Positions 1 to 6,203 of a stretch of DNA of 13,856 nucleotides are shown one piece after another. Location of the stretch: assembly GCA_016213125.1 (NCBI GenBank), contig JACRBR010000132.1:1-13856 (forward strand). Direction: 5' to 3'. The stretch's first letter is position 1. Each line of letters begins with the position of its first letter. The position numbers and the translations under genes are program-made. The notes under the pieces were generated by a model. That model searched no databases. It worked only from the letters and a program-made list of their open reading frames with translations, and was not told where the DNA came from. Source of the stretch: Chloroflexota bacterium. GTDB lineage: Bacteria > Chloroflexota > Dehalococcoidia > DSTF01 > JACRBR01.

Positions 1-933
1 ATGTTCATCATCAAGCGCCACGGCCTCCCGCACGCGCGCGACATCGTTTACATGGCGCTGGCCGACGAGGAGGCGGGGGGCGAGTGGGGCATCGAGTGGA
101 TGGCGAAACACCATCCGGAGACGCTGGACGCAGAATACGTCATCAACGAGGGCGGCTGGGGGCAGGCGGAGGTGTTCGGCGTACGGCGTCCCGCCTTCAA
201 CTGCTCGATCAGCGAGAAGGGGCCGTTGTGGCTGAAGCTGATCGCCGAGGGGCGGCCGGGGCACGGCAGCGTGCCGCACCCGGACAACGCGCTGGAGCGG
301 CTGGTCCGGGCGCTGAATCGGATCCAGGAGTGGTCGCGCCCGATGACTGTGGTGCCGGAGCTGCGGGAGTACTTCGACCGGCTGTGGCGCGGGCGCGTGC
401 TGAAGGACGAGCCGACGGAAGCGATGCTCGAGCGGCTTGGGTCGGAGAATCTACTGGCGCGGGCCATTCTCACCAACACGGTGAGCACGACCAGCCTACA
501 CTCGGGCATGAAGCACAACGTGATCCCGGGGATCGCGGAGGCAACGCTGGATATCCGGCTGTTGCCGGGTCAGGATCCCGACGCGTTCACGCAGCAGGTC
601 CGCGACGTCATCGACGACCCGAAGGTTCGCGTGGAGCCGATATTCGTGTCGAGCACGCCCTCGTCGCCCATCAACACCGAGCTGTTCGGGATCATCGAGA
701 ACGTCGTTCGCGACACGGTGGAGGACGCGCTGGTGCTACCCAGCGTATCCGCCGGGTTCACGGACTCGCGGGTGTTCCGCCAGCACGGGGTGACTTCATA
801 CGGCTTCATTCCGTATCTGCTGGAGCTGAACGAGGCTATGACGGTGCACGGGCACAACGAGCGCATCACGGTCGAAAACATGAGGCTGGGGTGCCAGGTG
901 CTGTTCGAGACGGTGCGAAGGCTAGTATCGTAG
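1..933 (+). CDS. M20 family metallopeptidase, 5' part missing (window edge)
   Basis: Zinc-dependent amidohydrolase/peptidase of the M20 family (ArgE/DapE/carboxypeptidase relatives), probably cytoplasmic. The visible 310 residues begin inside the catalytic domain. ADEEAGG (residues 21-27) carries the general-base and metal-ligand glutamates E23-E24, and NEGG (E50) is the likely next ligand. GRPGHGSVPHP (about 80-90) begins the dimerisation lid domain. NVIPG followed by DIRLLPG lies near 175-190, and the C-terminal metal histidine is in VHGHNE (H283/H285). The N-terminal HxD metal motif and bridging Asp, which should lie roughly 100 or more residues upstream, are absent because the window starts here, so the ATG at base 1 is probably an internal Met. 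The substrate cannot be told. The next gene starts 69 bases after the stop on the same strand. Confidence 0.9.
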   Translation: MFIIKRHGLPHARDIVYMALADEEAGGEWGIEWMAKHHPETLDAEYVINEGGWGQAEVFGVRRPAFNCSISEKGPLWLKLIAEGRPGHGSVPHPDNALERLVRALNRIQEWSRPMTVVPELREYFDRLWRGRVLKDEPTEAMLERLGSENLLARAILTNTVSTTSLHSGMKHNVIPGIAEATLDIRLLPGQDPDAFTQQVRDVIDDPKVRVEPIFVSSTPSSPINTELFGIIENVVRDTVEDALVLPSVSAGFTDSRVFRQHGVTSYGFIPYLLELNEAMTVHGHNERITVENMRLGCQVLFETVRRLVS

Positions 934-1002
934 TCGTTGGTCGTTAGCCGCTGGGGTCCGTTAGGATCAGACGGCACGGTGCCACACTGGAACGAGGAAA
1001 CC

Positions 1003-1752
1003 ATGAGCGTGGATGACATCAAGCTGGTGGGGGTGATGGGCGGGGGCGTGATGGGGGGCGGTATCGCGCAGACCTTCATCGCGCACGGATTCAAGACGAT
1101 CGTGAGGGACCTGAACGACGATCTCATCGAAAAGACGCGCGCCTCGATGATCGAAGGTCGATTCGGGCTCAAGGGGTCCGTCGACCGCGGGAAGATGTCG
1201 CAGGCTGACTACGACGCGACGGTCGCGCGCCTCTCCTTCACACAGGACGTGAACGACCTGCGGGACGTGGACCTCATCGTGGAGGCGGTACCGGAGAACC
1301 TGGACCTGAAGAAGAGCGTGTTCACGGAACTGGACGGGCTGGTGAAGAAGAGCGCCATTTTCGCGACGAACACGTCGGGGTTCGCCATCAGCGATCTGAA
1401 CAAGGCGGTGTCCCGGCGCGACAAGTTCATCGGATTCCACTGGTTCAGTCCGGCCTTCATCATGAAGCCGATCGAGATCATCTACGCGCCGGAGACGTCG
1501 CAGGAGACAATCGACACGATGGTGGGGGTAACGCAGAAGCTGGAGAAGGCGCCGATCCGTGTGAAGGATGCGCCCGGCAAGTACGGGTTTGTGGGGAACC
1601 GGATCTACTTCGCCATGGTCGCCGAAGCGCGGAAGGTGCTGGAAGAAGGCATCGCAAGCGCAGAAGATATCGATGCGGTGATGCAGCTCGGGTACAACTG
1701 GCCGGTGGGCCCGCTGGGCATGACGCGGGGGGCGCGCTCGGGATGGCAGTAG
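1003..1752 (+). CDS. 3-hydroxyacyl-CoA dehydrogenase family protein, short C-terminus
   Basis: NAD-dependent oxidation of a 3-hydroxyacyl-CoA to the 3-oxoacyl-CoA (beta-oxidation or a related acyl-CoA route), cytoplasmic. The ATG at 1003 is chosen because CGAGGA (993-998) precedes it and the Rossmann motif follows at once: GGGVMGGG, residues 13-20. All four active-site positions of the HBD/HADH family can be matched: S125 (NTSG), H146 (GFHWFSP), E158 (KPIEII) and N199 (VGNR). The protein is 249 aa against about 280-290 usually. After PVGPLG it ends in MTRGARSGWQ instead of the usual ADLxGLD segment and final helices, so the C-terminal dimerisation domain is short. This may be a natural subfamily or an old truncation. 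A TAGGAT at 962-967 could be a -10 box, but no convincing -35 was found. An intrinsic terminator follows. Confidence 0.88.
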   Translation: MSVDDIKLVGVMGGGVMGGGIAQTFIAHGFKTIVRDLNDDLIEKTRASMIEGRFGLKGSVDRGKMSQADYDATVARLSFTQDVNDLRDVDLIVEAVPENLDLKKSVFTELDGLVKKSAIFATNTSGFAISDLNKAVSRRDKFIGFHWFSPAFIMKPIEIIYAPETSQETIDTMVGVTQKLEKAPIRVKDAPGKYGFVGNRIYFAMVAEARKVLEEGIASAEDIDAVMQLGYNWPVGPLGMTRGARSGWQ

Positions 1753-1778
1753 GTGTAGGTGTGACGTTGTAGGTTGTA

Positions 1779-1804
1779 GGGTCGCCGGCTGGCGGCCCTT
1801 TCTT
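1779..1804 (+). terminator. Intrinsic terminator after the hydroxyacyl-CoA dehydrogenase gene
   Basis: GGGTCGCC (1779-1786) pairs with GGCGGCCC (1791-1798) as an 8-bp stem with one G-U pair and a GGCT loop. It is followed by TTTCTT (1799-1804). It lies 27 bases past the stop codon and before the next gene, so it should end the upstream transcript. Confidence 0.75.
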
Positions 1805-1821
1805 GTTGAGGGCGTCCTCAG

Positions 1822-2409
1822 GTGCTGATTGACCTGCACTGTCATACGAAGGTGCACTCGGCGTGCAGCGCGCTGACGCCGGAGGCGCTGGTGCGGGCGG
1901 CGCAGGCGCGCGGGCTGGCGGGCGTGTGCATCACCGAGCACGATGCGCTGTGGTCGCTGGAGGCGATCGAGCGGGTGGCGGCGGAGATGGACTTCCTGGT
2001 GCTGCGGGGTATGGAAGTCACGACCGAGGTCGGGCACGTGCTGGTGTTCGGCGCGCGGGACCACCATCCGGCGATGGCGACGCTGGACGAACTGCGGCTG
2101 CGGGTGCGGGACGACGGCGCCCTCATGTACCTGGCGCATCCGAGCCGGCGCTACGGCACGATGCCGCCCGACGACCTCTCGTCCTATTTCGACTCGGTCG
2201 AGGTGCAGAACGGGACGGAGGGGATGCTTCAGAACGACCAGGCCGTGCACCTCGCGCGCAACCTTCGCCTACCGGGCATCGGAGGCAGCGATTCGCATTC
2301 GGTGCGCGAGGTAGGCGTCTGCGCCACCGAATTTGAATCGATCGTCCGAGATGAGCGCTCGTTCGTCGGAGCGCTGCGAGCAGGGGCGTATCGAGCGCGG
2401 CGCGTCTGA
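1822..2409 (+). CDS. PHP-domain metal-dependent phosphoesterase
   Basis: Small PHP (polymerase and histidinol phosphatase) domain protein, 195 aa, predicted to hydrolyse a phosphoester with a bound metal cluster in the cytoplasm. The PHP motifs occur in order: DLHCHT (H6, H8), ITEHD (H40, D41), GMEVTT (E65), AHPSR (H106) and GGSDSH (D157, H159). A GTG start at 1822 is used because the first motif begins at residue 4, leaving no room for a later start; a weak GAGGG lies at about 1808-1812. It is shorter than RNase AM/TrpH-type exonucleases (about 280 aa) and lacks the inserted domain, so nucleotide or sugar phosphate cleavage is possible but not shown. It begins 18 bases after the terminator, so its own promoter is not obvious; read-through is possible. 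Confidence 0.88.
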   Translation: MLIDLHCHTKVHSACSALTPEALVRAAQARGLAGVCITEHDALWSLEAIERVAAEMDFLVLRGMEVTTEVGHVLVFGARDHHPAMATLDELRLRVRDDGALMYLAHPSRRYGTMPPDDLSSYFDSVEVQNGTEGMLQNDQAVHLARNLRLPGIGGSDSHSVREVGVCATEFESIVRDERSFVGALRAGAYRARRV

Positions 2410-2411
2410 GA

Positions 2412-2440
2412 TTGACGTGACGGTGCCGCGACTGTAGATT
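2412..2440 (+). promoter_or_regulatory. Sigma70-type promoter for the RDD gene
   Basis: TTGACG (2412-2417) and TAGATT (2435-2440) are separated by exactly 17 bases in the short spacer between the PHP gene and the RDD gene. Five of six bases match the -35 consensus and four of six the -10 consensus. The predicted start at about 2447 leaves a leader of about 35 bases containing the AAGGAG site. Confidence 0.5.
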
Positions 2441-2481
2441 CGCGTAGGAGCCATCCCGCTGATTCGCAAGGAGAGCGAGCC

Positions 2482-2952
2482 GTGGACGCACCGCAGGCCG
2501 TGGCGCAGGAGAACATCACCGGACGTCGTGTCGTCGCCGCACTGATCGACGTGCTGATCCTGACCGTCGTCTTCGTCGTGATGTCGATCGCATTCGGTGA
2601 CACGGAGACCGGCAGGCGGGAGACAGGCAACGGCGAAACAACTGGCGTGTGGGTCAACCTGACGGGATGGCCGCTGGTGTTGTACCTGGTCATCGTGCTG
2701 GCGTACTACACGATCCTCGAGGCGACGCTCCATCAGACAGTGGGCAAAATCGCGATGGGCCTCGAAGTTGTGTCGCTGGCAGGGAAGCCACTGACGATCG
2801 GCCAGGTAGCGCTGCGCACGATCCTGCGTGTCGTCGACGGGCTGCCGTTCCTCTACCTCGTCGGCATCATCTCGATCGCCGCGAGCAAGGAGCACCAGCG
2901 GATCGGTGACATGGCGGCGAAGACAAACGTCGTGAGAACGGGGCCCTCGTAG
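2482..2952 (+). CDS. RDD family integral membrane protein
   Basis: Small membrane protein of the RDD family (156 aa); the role is poorly defined, with transport or ion exchange proposed for some members. The family residues are visible: Arg at R15/R16 and Asp at D23 at the start of helix 1 (about 18-37), and D119 in the third helix region (about 117-134); helix 2 is about 62-83. The typical TVGKIAMGLEVV block (86-97) and the closing QRIGDMAAKT (139-148) are also present. A GTG start at 2482 is supported by AAGGAGAG at 2468-2475. Residues 39-58 between helices 1 and 2 form a hydrophilic Thr/Gly/Glu loop. A sigma70-like promoter lies just upstream, so it is probably transcribed on its own. Confidence 0.9.
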   Translation: MDAPQAVAQENITGRRVVAALIDVLILTVVFVVMSIAFGDTETGRRETGNGETTGVWVNLTGWPLVLYLVIVLAYYTILEATLHQTVGKIAMGLEVVSLAGKPLTIGQVALRTILRVVDGLPFLYLVGIISIAASKEHQRIGDMAAKTNVVRTGPS

Positions 2953-2992
2953 TCCCCGAGGCATGAAGTTTCAGCTTCGCATCAGCGGTGAC

Positions 2993-3022
2993 TAGAAACG
3001 TGTACGCCGCGTTTGTTAGCCT
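2993..3022 (+). promoter_or_regulatory. Weak promoter candidate for the Tat-exported protein
   Basis: TAGAAA (2993-2998), 18 bases of spacer and TAGCCT (3017-3022) form a poor sigma70-like pair in the 112-base gap before the next gene. The TAGCCT resembles other TAG-type -10 candidates in this window (TAGATT at 2435, TAGCAT at 11582). The gap holds no clear terminator. Confidence 0.25.
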
Positions 3023-3052
3023 TACCCGTCCAGTGACGCCCGGTGGGTTGGC

Positions 3053-3060
3053 AAGGAGGT
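3053..3060 (+). promoter_or_regulatory. Shine-Dalgarno site fixing the start at 3065
   Basis: AAGGAGGT is a full match to the anti-Shine-Dalgarno end of 16S rRNA. Its spacing suits the ATG at 3065 (5 bases). The in-frame GTG at 3062 is too close (1-2 bases), so the ATG is the likely start. Confidence 0.75.
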
Positions 3061-3064
3061 CGTG

Positions 3065-4201
3065 ATGGGTGATGGCGGCATTCTGGGGCGCGAGATAAAC
3101 AGGCGAACGTTCCTGGCGGCATCGGTTGCCACGGTCGGCGCCGCTGTGAGCCTGGGCGTCTCCCAGTGCGATCCGTACACCGTCCGGAAGATCCAGCAGG
3201 ACAAGCAAGGGCGGCTGCTGGCCCACAGCGTGTGGGTATGGCAGTTCGCGAGCGATGGCGGACTGGACACCATCGCCGAGCAAATGCAGGGTAAGGGCGT
3301 GGGCGTCGTCCTGAAGACGCACGACGGCCTGGACTGGATGTCCACGTACGACCACCATCCCGACGCCATCACCGGAGCGAACCGCGCGCGCAATGTCGGC
3401 CTCTACTTCGAGGATCGCGGGATCCCCTACCACGCGTGGTGCGTGGTAAAGGGCATCGACCCCGAGCGCGAAGCGGAGATGTGCGCGCAGGTGCTGGACG
3501 GCGGCGCGCGGACGCTGGTGATCGACCTGGAGGGCGGCTCTGGTTTCTGGGGAGGTTCGCCCGACGACGCGCGGCGTTTCGGCGACCGGCTTCGCACGCT
3601 CGCGCCGTACGGGCGCGTGGACATCTCGATCGACCCCCGGCCGTGGCGCGTGAACCTTGTGCCCATGGCAGAGTTCGTGGCGATGAGCGACGGCATCTGG
3701 CCGCAGTTGTACTGGGACACGTTCAACACGCCGGGCAATCACGATGGCTACCGCGCCGCCGGCTTCACACTACCGCCCGAAGGCACGACGCCGGAGTTTC
3801 TGCTGGACGCGACAAAGCAGGTGCTGGCGCCGTACGAGCGGCCGATTATCGCCATCGGCCAGGGAGCGGCGTCGGATCCGGAGACGTGGCCACGGTTCAC
3901 GCACAGGGCGTGGGAGCTGGGGCAGTACGAGGTCTCGGTGTGGCGGCTGGGGGTGACGAGGGGCGAGACCGTCGGCTACCTCGGGGTGAATCCCGCGGGC
4001 ACGGAGCCAACGGCCCCGCCGCCGACAGCCACGGCTACGGCGGACCCCAAGACGAAGACTGCTACACCCACCAAGACGCCGAAGCCGACGAGGACGCCGA
4101 CGAAGACGCCGAGCGTGACCAATACGCCACCACCTGCGACTCCGACGCCGGCCGCAACGGGAACGCCAACTCCGCCATTAACGGCGACGCCGACGCCCTA
4201 A
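3065..4201 (+). CDS. Tat-exported TIM-barrel-like protein with Thr/Pro-rich tail
   Basis: Predicted secreted, folded-before-export protein of 378 aa, exact family not recognised. The N-terminus has a twin-arginine signal: NRRTFLAAS (12-20), then a hydrophobic run to about 33. The body (about 50-310) looks like a TIM barrel of the glycoside-hydrolase type: WVWQF (57-61), VIDLEGG with D154 and E156 at a strand end, VDISIDPRP (185-193), and WPQLYWD (212-218). D154/E156 are plausible catalytic acids by analogy with GH25-like enzymes; this is inference. Residues 313-378 are almost wholly Thr, Pro, Ala and Lys, ending in TATPTP with no sorting signal or binding domain. Such tails are common in wall-associated or O-glycosylated proteins and in Chloroflexota exported proteins. 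The start is set by a perfect Shine-Dalgarno site. Confidence 0.75.
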   Translation: MGDGGILGREINRRTFLAASVATVGAAVSLGVSQCDPYTVRKIQQDKQGRLLAHSVWVWQFASDGGLDTIAEQMQGKGVGVVLKTHDGLDWMSTYDHHPDAITGANRARNVGLYFEDRGIPYHAWCVVKGIDPEREAEMCAQVLDGGARTLVIDLEGGSGFWGGSPDDARRFGDRLRTLAPYGRVDISIDPRPWRVNLVPMAEFVAMSDGIWPQLYWDTFNTPGNHDGYRAAGFTLPPEGTTPEFLLDATKQVLAPYERPIIAIGQGAASDPETWPRFTHRAWELGQYEVSVWRLGVTRGETVGYLGVNPAGTEPTAPPPTATATADPKTKTATPTKTPKPTRTPTKTPSVTNTPPPATPTPAATGTPTPPLTATPTP

Positions 4202-4246
4202 AAGGCCTCGTCACAGACTGTTGACATCAGGGAACAACGCGAAAGA

Positions 4247-4263
4247 GCGGGCTGCGGCCCCGC
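4247..4263 (-). terminator. Possible terminator for the 82-aa gene
   Basis: On the - strand GCGGG (4263-4259) and CCCGC (4251-4247) form a 5-bp stem with a 7-base loop, followed by TCTTT. It lies 29 bases past the stop of the 82-aa gene and also 46 bases past the stop of the convergent Tat protein gene. The stem is short and the T-run imperfect, so the call is weak. Confidence 0.3.
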
Positions 4264-4291
4264 CTTGATTACGCTTGCCAAGAGCCCGCAG

Positions 4292-4540
4292 TCAGTCATC
4301 GCGCCAGGCGACGAAGTCGTCGATGAAGCGGCGAAATGCGCCGGGACGGCGGCCCTCGGCGACGGTCGCGCGGACCTGATAGCGCCGGAAGCAGCGGGTA
4401 CAGCGGTCCACCGACTGCCCGCCACCCAGAGAATGGCGGACGACCATGCCACCACAACCAGCGGCTATGCAGGTCGTTACACGGACATCGACCTCTAGGA
4501 CGGATTCGTGATCGGATTGGAAGGCGGGAGCTTGCATCAT
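4292..4540 (-). CDS. Small cysteine-pair (zinc-ribbon-like) protein
   Basis: An 82-aa protein, not matched to a named family. It has two cysteine pairs, CIAAGC (C24, C29) and CTRC (C47, C50), separated by 17 residues, an arrangement typical of a zinc ribbon. The pairs are followed by a basic stretch FRRYQVR and a C-terminal FRRFIDDFVAWRDD. Two consecutive ATG codons at 4540 and 4537 can serve as start; AGGA in the sequence just upstream is a weak ribosome site. It is preferred over the overlapping + strand frame (4265-4498) because of the cysteine pattern. It diverges from the Gfo/Idh gene across a spacer carrying a palindrome. A DNA- or RNA-binding role is possible but not shown. Confidence 0.55.
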   Translation of the reverse strand: MMQAPAFQSDHESVLEVDVRVTTCIAAGCGGMVVRHSLGGGQSVDRCTRCFRRYQVRATVAEGRRPGAFRRFIDDFVAWRDD

Positions 4541-4589
4541 GCGGGGATCCTAGCGCCGCCGGCACACCCAGGATCGGGTTTATGTCGCC

Positions 4590-4616
4590 CGTTAACCGAC
4601 CTTAACGATTCGTTAA
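4590..4616. promoter_or_regulatory. GTTAA-type palindromes, candidate operator in a divergent spacer
   Basis: TTAACGA (4602-4608), a single T, and TCGTTAA (4610-4616) form a perfect inverted repeat. A further palindromic GTTAAC sits at 4591-4596. These AT-rich half-sites stand out against the GC-rich surroundings and lie between the divergent starts at 4540 (-) and 4699 (+). On the - strand a CATAAA at about 4579-4584 could be a -10 box for the 82-aa gene, putting the palindrome near its -35. A regulator binding site is inferred; the factor is unknown. Confidence 0.4.
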
Positions 4617-4698
4617 AGCAGCGACTTGATGGCGGTACGCGGGCGCACCATGCAGAATGCGTCGCAACGCAGACATCATCGTGAACGGAGCACCAGCG

Positions 4699-5937
4699 AT
4701 GGCAGGACGGCTCGGCATCGGGTTCGTGGGGGCGGGATTCATGAACCGCTTCCACGCGCAGAGTCTCGTGGGCGTGCGGGACTGCGATGTGACGGGCGTG
4801 TACAGCCCCACGCGGGCGCACGCCGAGTCGCTGGCGGGCATGGCGCGCGAGATCGGGGTGGCGGGTGACGTGCACCTGGCGTCGTCTGTCGGGGATCTCG
4901 TCGCGAACCCGGAGGTCGATGCGCTCTGGGTCGCGACGACGAACGACACCCGGATCGCCGTCATCGAGGAGATCGTCGACGCGCTGAAGCGCGGGAAGGG
5001 CGAGCTTGCCGGGATCGCATGTGAGAAGCCCCTGGCGCGCAACCTGCGCGAGGCGAAGCGCATGGTCGAGCTGATCGAGTCGGTACCGGTGCTGCACGGC
5101 TACCTGGAGAACCAGGTGTTCGAGCCGGCGATCGTACGAGGCAAGGAGATCATCTGGCGGCGGGCGGTGCCGATCGCGGGACGGCCGTACCTGGCGCGAG
5201 CGGCGGAGGAACACAGCGGGCCGCACATGCCCTGGTTCTGGGACGGCGTGCGCCAGGGCGGCGGCGTGCTGAACGACATGCTGTGCCATAGCTACGAAGC
5301 GGCGCGATTCCTGCTGGCTTCGCCTGACGAGCCTCGGGACGCATTACGGGTCGAAGAGGTAAACGCGCAGATCGCGTCGCTGAAATGGACGCGGCGGGAG
5401 TACGCCGAGCTGTTGAGCGAGCGCTACGGCGGCGCAGTGGACTACAAGCGCGCGCCGGCCGAGGACTTCGCCCGCGCGTCGGTGAAGCTGCGGGCGCCGG
5501 GCGGCGAGACTATGCTCGTGGAAGCGACGACATCGTGGAGCTTCGTGGGCCCGGCGCTGCGGCTGCGGGCGGAGCTGCTGGGGCCCGAGTACTCGATGCA
5601 GGTGGACAGCCTGAACACGGACCTGAGCGTGTTCCTGAGCCGGCGTGTGCAGGGGCCGGAGGGCGAGGATCTCGTCGAGAAGCAGAACGCCGAGCAGGGG
5701 CTGATGCCCGTCATCGCCGACGAGCCTGGGGTGTACGGGTACACGAACGAGAACCGGCACATGGTGCAGGCGTTCCTTTCGGGGCAGATGCCGTCGGAGA
5801 ACTGGTACGACGGGCTGGCGGTGACCGAGGTGCTGATGGCGTGCTACAGGTCGGCCGAAGAAGGTAGGACGGTCACATTCCCGATGGACCTCACCGACTT
5901 CGTCCCTGCGGTCGCGCAGGGGACGTGGAAGGGGTAA
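4699..5937 (+). CDS. Gfo/Idh/MocA family oxidoreductase
   Basis: NAD(P)-dependent dehydrogenase acting on a sugar, polyol or related compound; 412 aa, cytoplasmic. The ATG at 4699 is chosen because GGAG (4687-4690) lies 8 bases before it and the Rossmann fold starts at once: GFVGAGF with GAG at residues 11-13. An in-frame ATG at 4657 would add 14 unlike residues. The family signature CEKPLA gives E109-K110-P111, with K110 the likely catalytic lysine. GGGVLND...H gives D193 and H197, the usual acid/His pair. The protein is longer than the second family member in this window (350 aa), mainly through a larger C-terminal domain, so the two are probably not recent duplicates. The 72-aa gene follows after 4 bases and is probably co-transcribed. 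Confidence 0.9.
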   Translation: MAGRLGIGFVGAGFMNRFHAQSLVGVRDCDVTGVYSPTRAHAESLAGMAREIGVAGDVHLASSVGDLVANPEVDALWVATTNDTRIAVIEEIVDALKRGKGELAGIACEKPLARNLREAKRMVELIESVPVLHGYLENQVFEPAIVRGKEIIWRRAVPIAGRPYLARAAEEHSGPHMPWFWDGVRQGGGVLNDMLCHSYEAARFLLASPDEPRDALRVEEVNAQIASLKWTRREYAELLSERYGGAVDYKRAPAEDFARASVKLRAPGGETMLVEATTSWSFVGPALRLRAELLGPEYSMQVDSLNTDLSVFLSRRVQGPEGEDLVEKQNAEQGLMPVIADEPGVYGYTNENRHMVQAFLSGQMPSENWYDGLAVTEVLMACYRSAEEGRTVTFPMDLTDFVPAVAQGTWKG

Positions 5938-5941
5938 CCAA

Positions 5942-6160
5942 ATGTCTTTCAGCCGCACGCTCGAGTTCATTAACCGCGGCGTCGACGATCCCGAGACGAA
6001 GGCGGGTATCAGCGTCCGTGTCGTCGATGCGATGGTTGCCATCGGTGTCTGGATCGAGGGCGACGGAGACTACGACATCGGGATGGACGGTTCGACGCTA
6101 GACGCGTTGATCAAGATTCTTGAAGTCGCACGTCAAGAGGTCGCGAACCGACCGATGTAG
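5942..6160 (+). CDS. Small hypothetical protein, 72 aa
   Basis: No family recognised. The ATG at 5942 lies 4 bases after the stop of the Gfo/Idh gene, with GGAAGGGG (about 5926-5933) overlapping that gene's end as ribosome site, so translational coupling is likely. The protein has no signal peptide, membrane segment or cysteine pair. It is acidic in the middle (EGDGDYDIGMDG, about 39-50) and ends in a predicted helix (STLDALIKILEVARQEV). The tight spacing and good ribosome site support a real gene; the function is unknown. It converges on the second Gfo/Idh gene, whose stop is about 40 bases away. Confidence 0.65.
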   Translation: MSFSRTLEFINRGVDDPETKAGISVRVVDAMVAIGVWIEGDGDYDIGMDGSTLDALIKILEVARQEVANRPM

Positions 6161-6172
6161 CCGCTTCCGTAC

Positions 6173-6203
6173 GATGGAATTCGCGCGTCGGCGACGCGCA
6201 ATT
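6173..6203. repeat. REP-like palindrome, probable third copy
   Basis: GCGCGTC (6183-6189), GGC loop and GACGCGC (6193-6199) form a perfect 7-bp stem, flanked by AATT on both sides. The preceding GATGGAAT resembles the GATGCAAT found in the same position in the two palindromes around the transposase relic at 9006-9606. It lies between convergent genes, and its right edge overlaps the stop codon (6202-6204) of the - strand Gfo/Idh gene. Confidence 0.6.

Noticed and set aside
967..2250. Open frame of 427 codons on the - strand spanning two + strand genes
   Set aside because: It crosses an intrinsic terminator and two well-supported genes and has Arg/His-rich shadow composition.
3062..3064. GTG start for the Tat protein
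   Set aside because: It is only 1-2 bases from the Shine-Dalgarno site; the next codon, ATG at 3065, has proper spacing.
4221..4226. Perfect TTGACA -35-like hexamer on the + strand
   Set aside because: No acceptable -10 lies 16-18 bases downstream and no + strand gene follows closely.
4265..4498. 77-codon + strand frame in the gap after the Tat protein
   Set aside because: It has no ribosome site or motif and overlaps the opposite-strand gene with the two cysteine pairs.
4657..4698. Upstream ATG for the first Gfo/Idh protein
   Set aside because: It adds 14 residues unlike the family and lacks a ribosome site; the ATG at 4699 has GGAG at 8 bases and begins right at the Rossmann fold.
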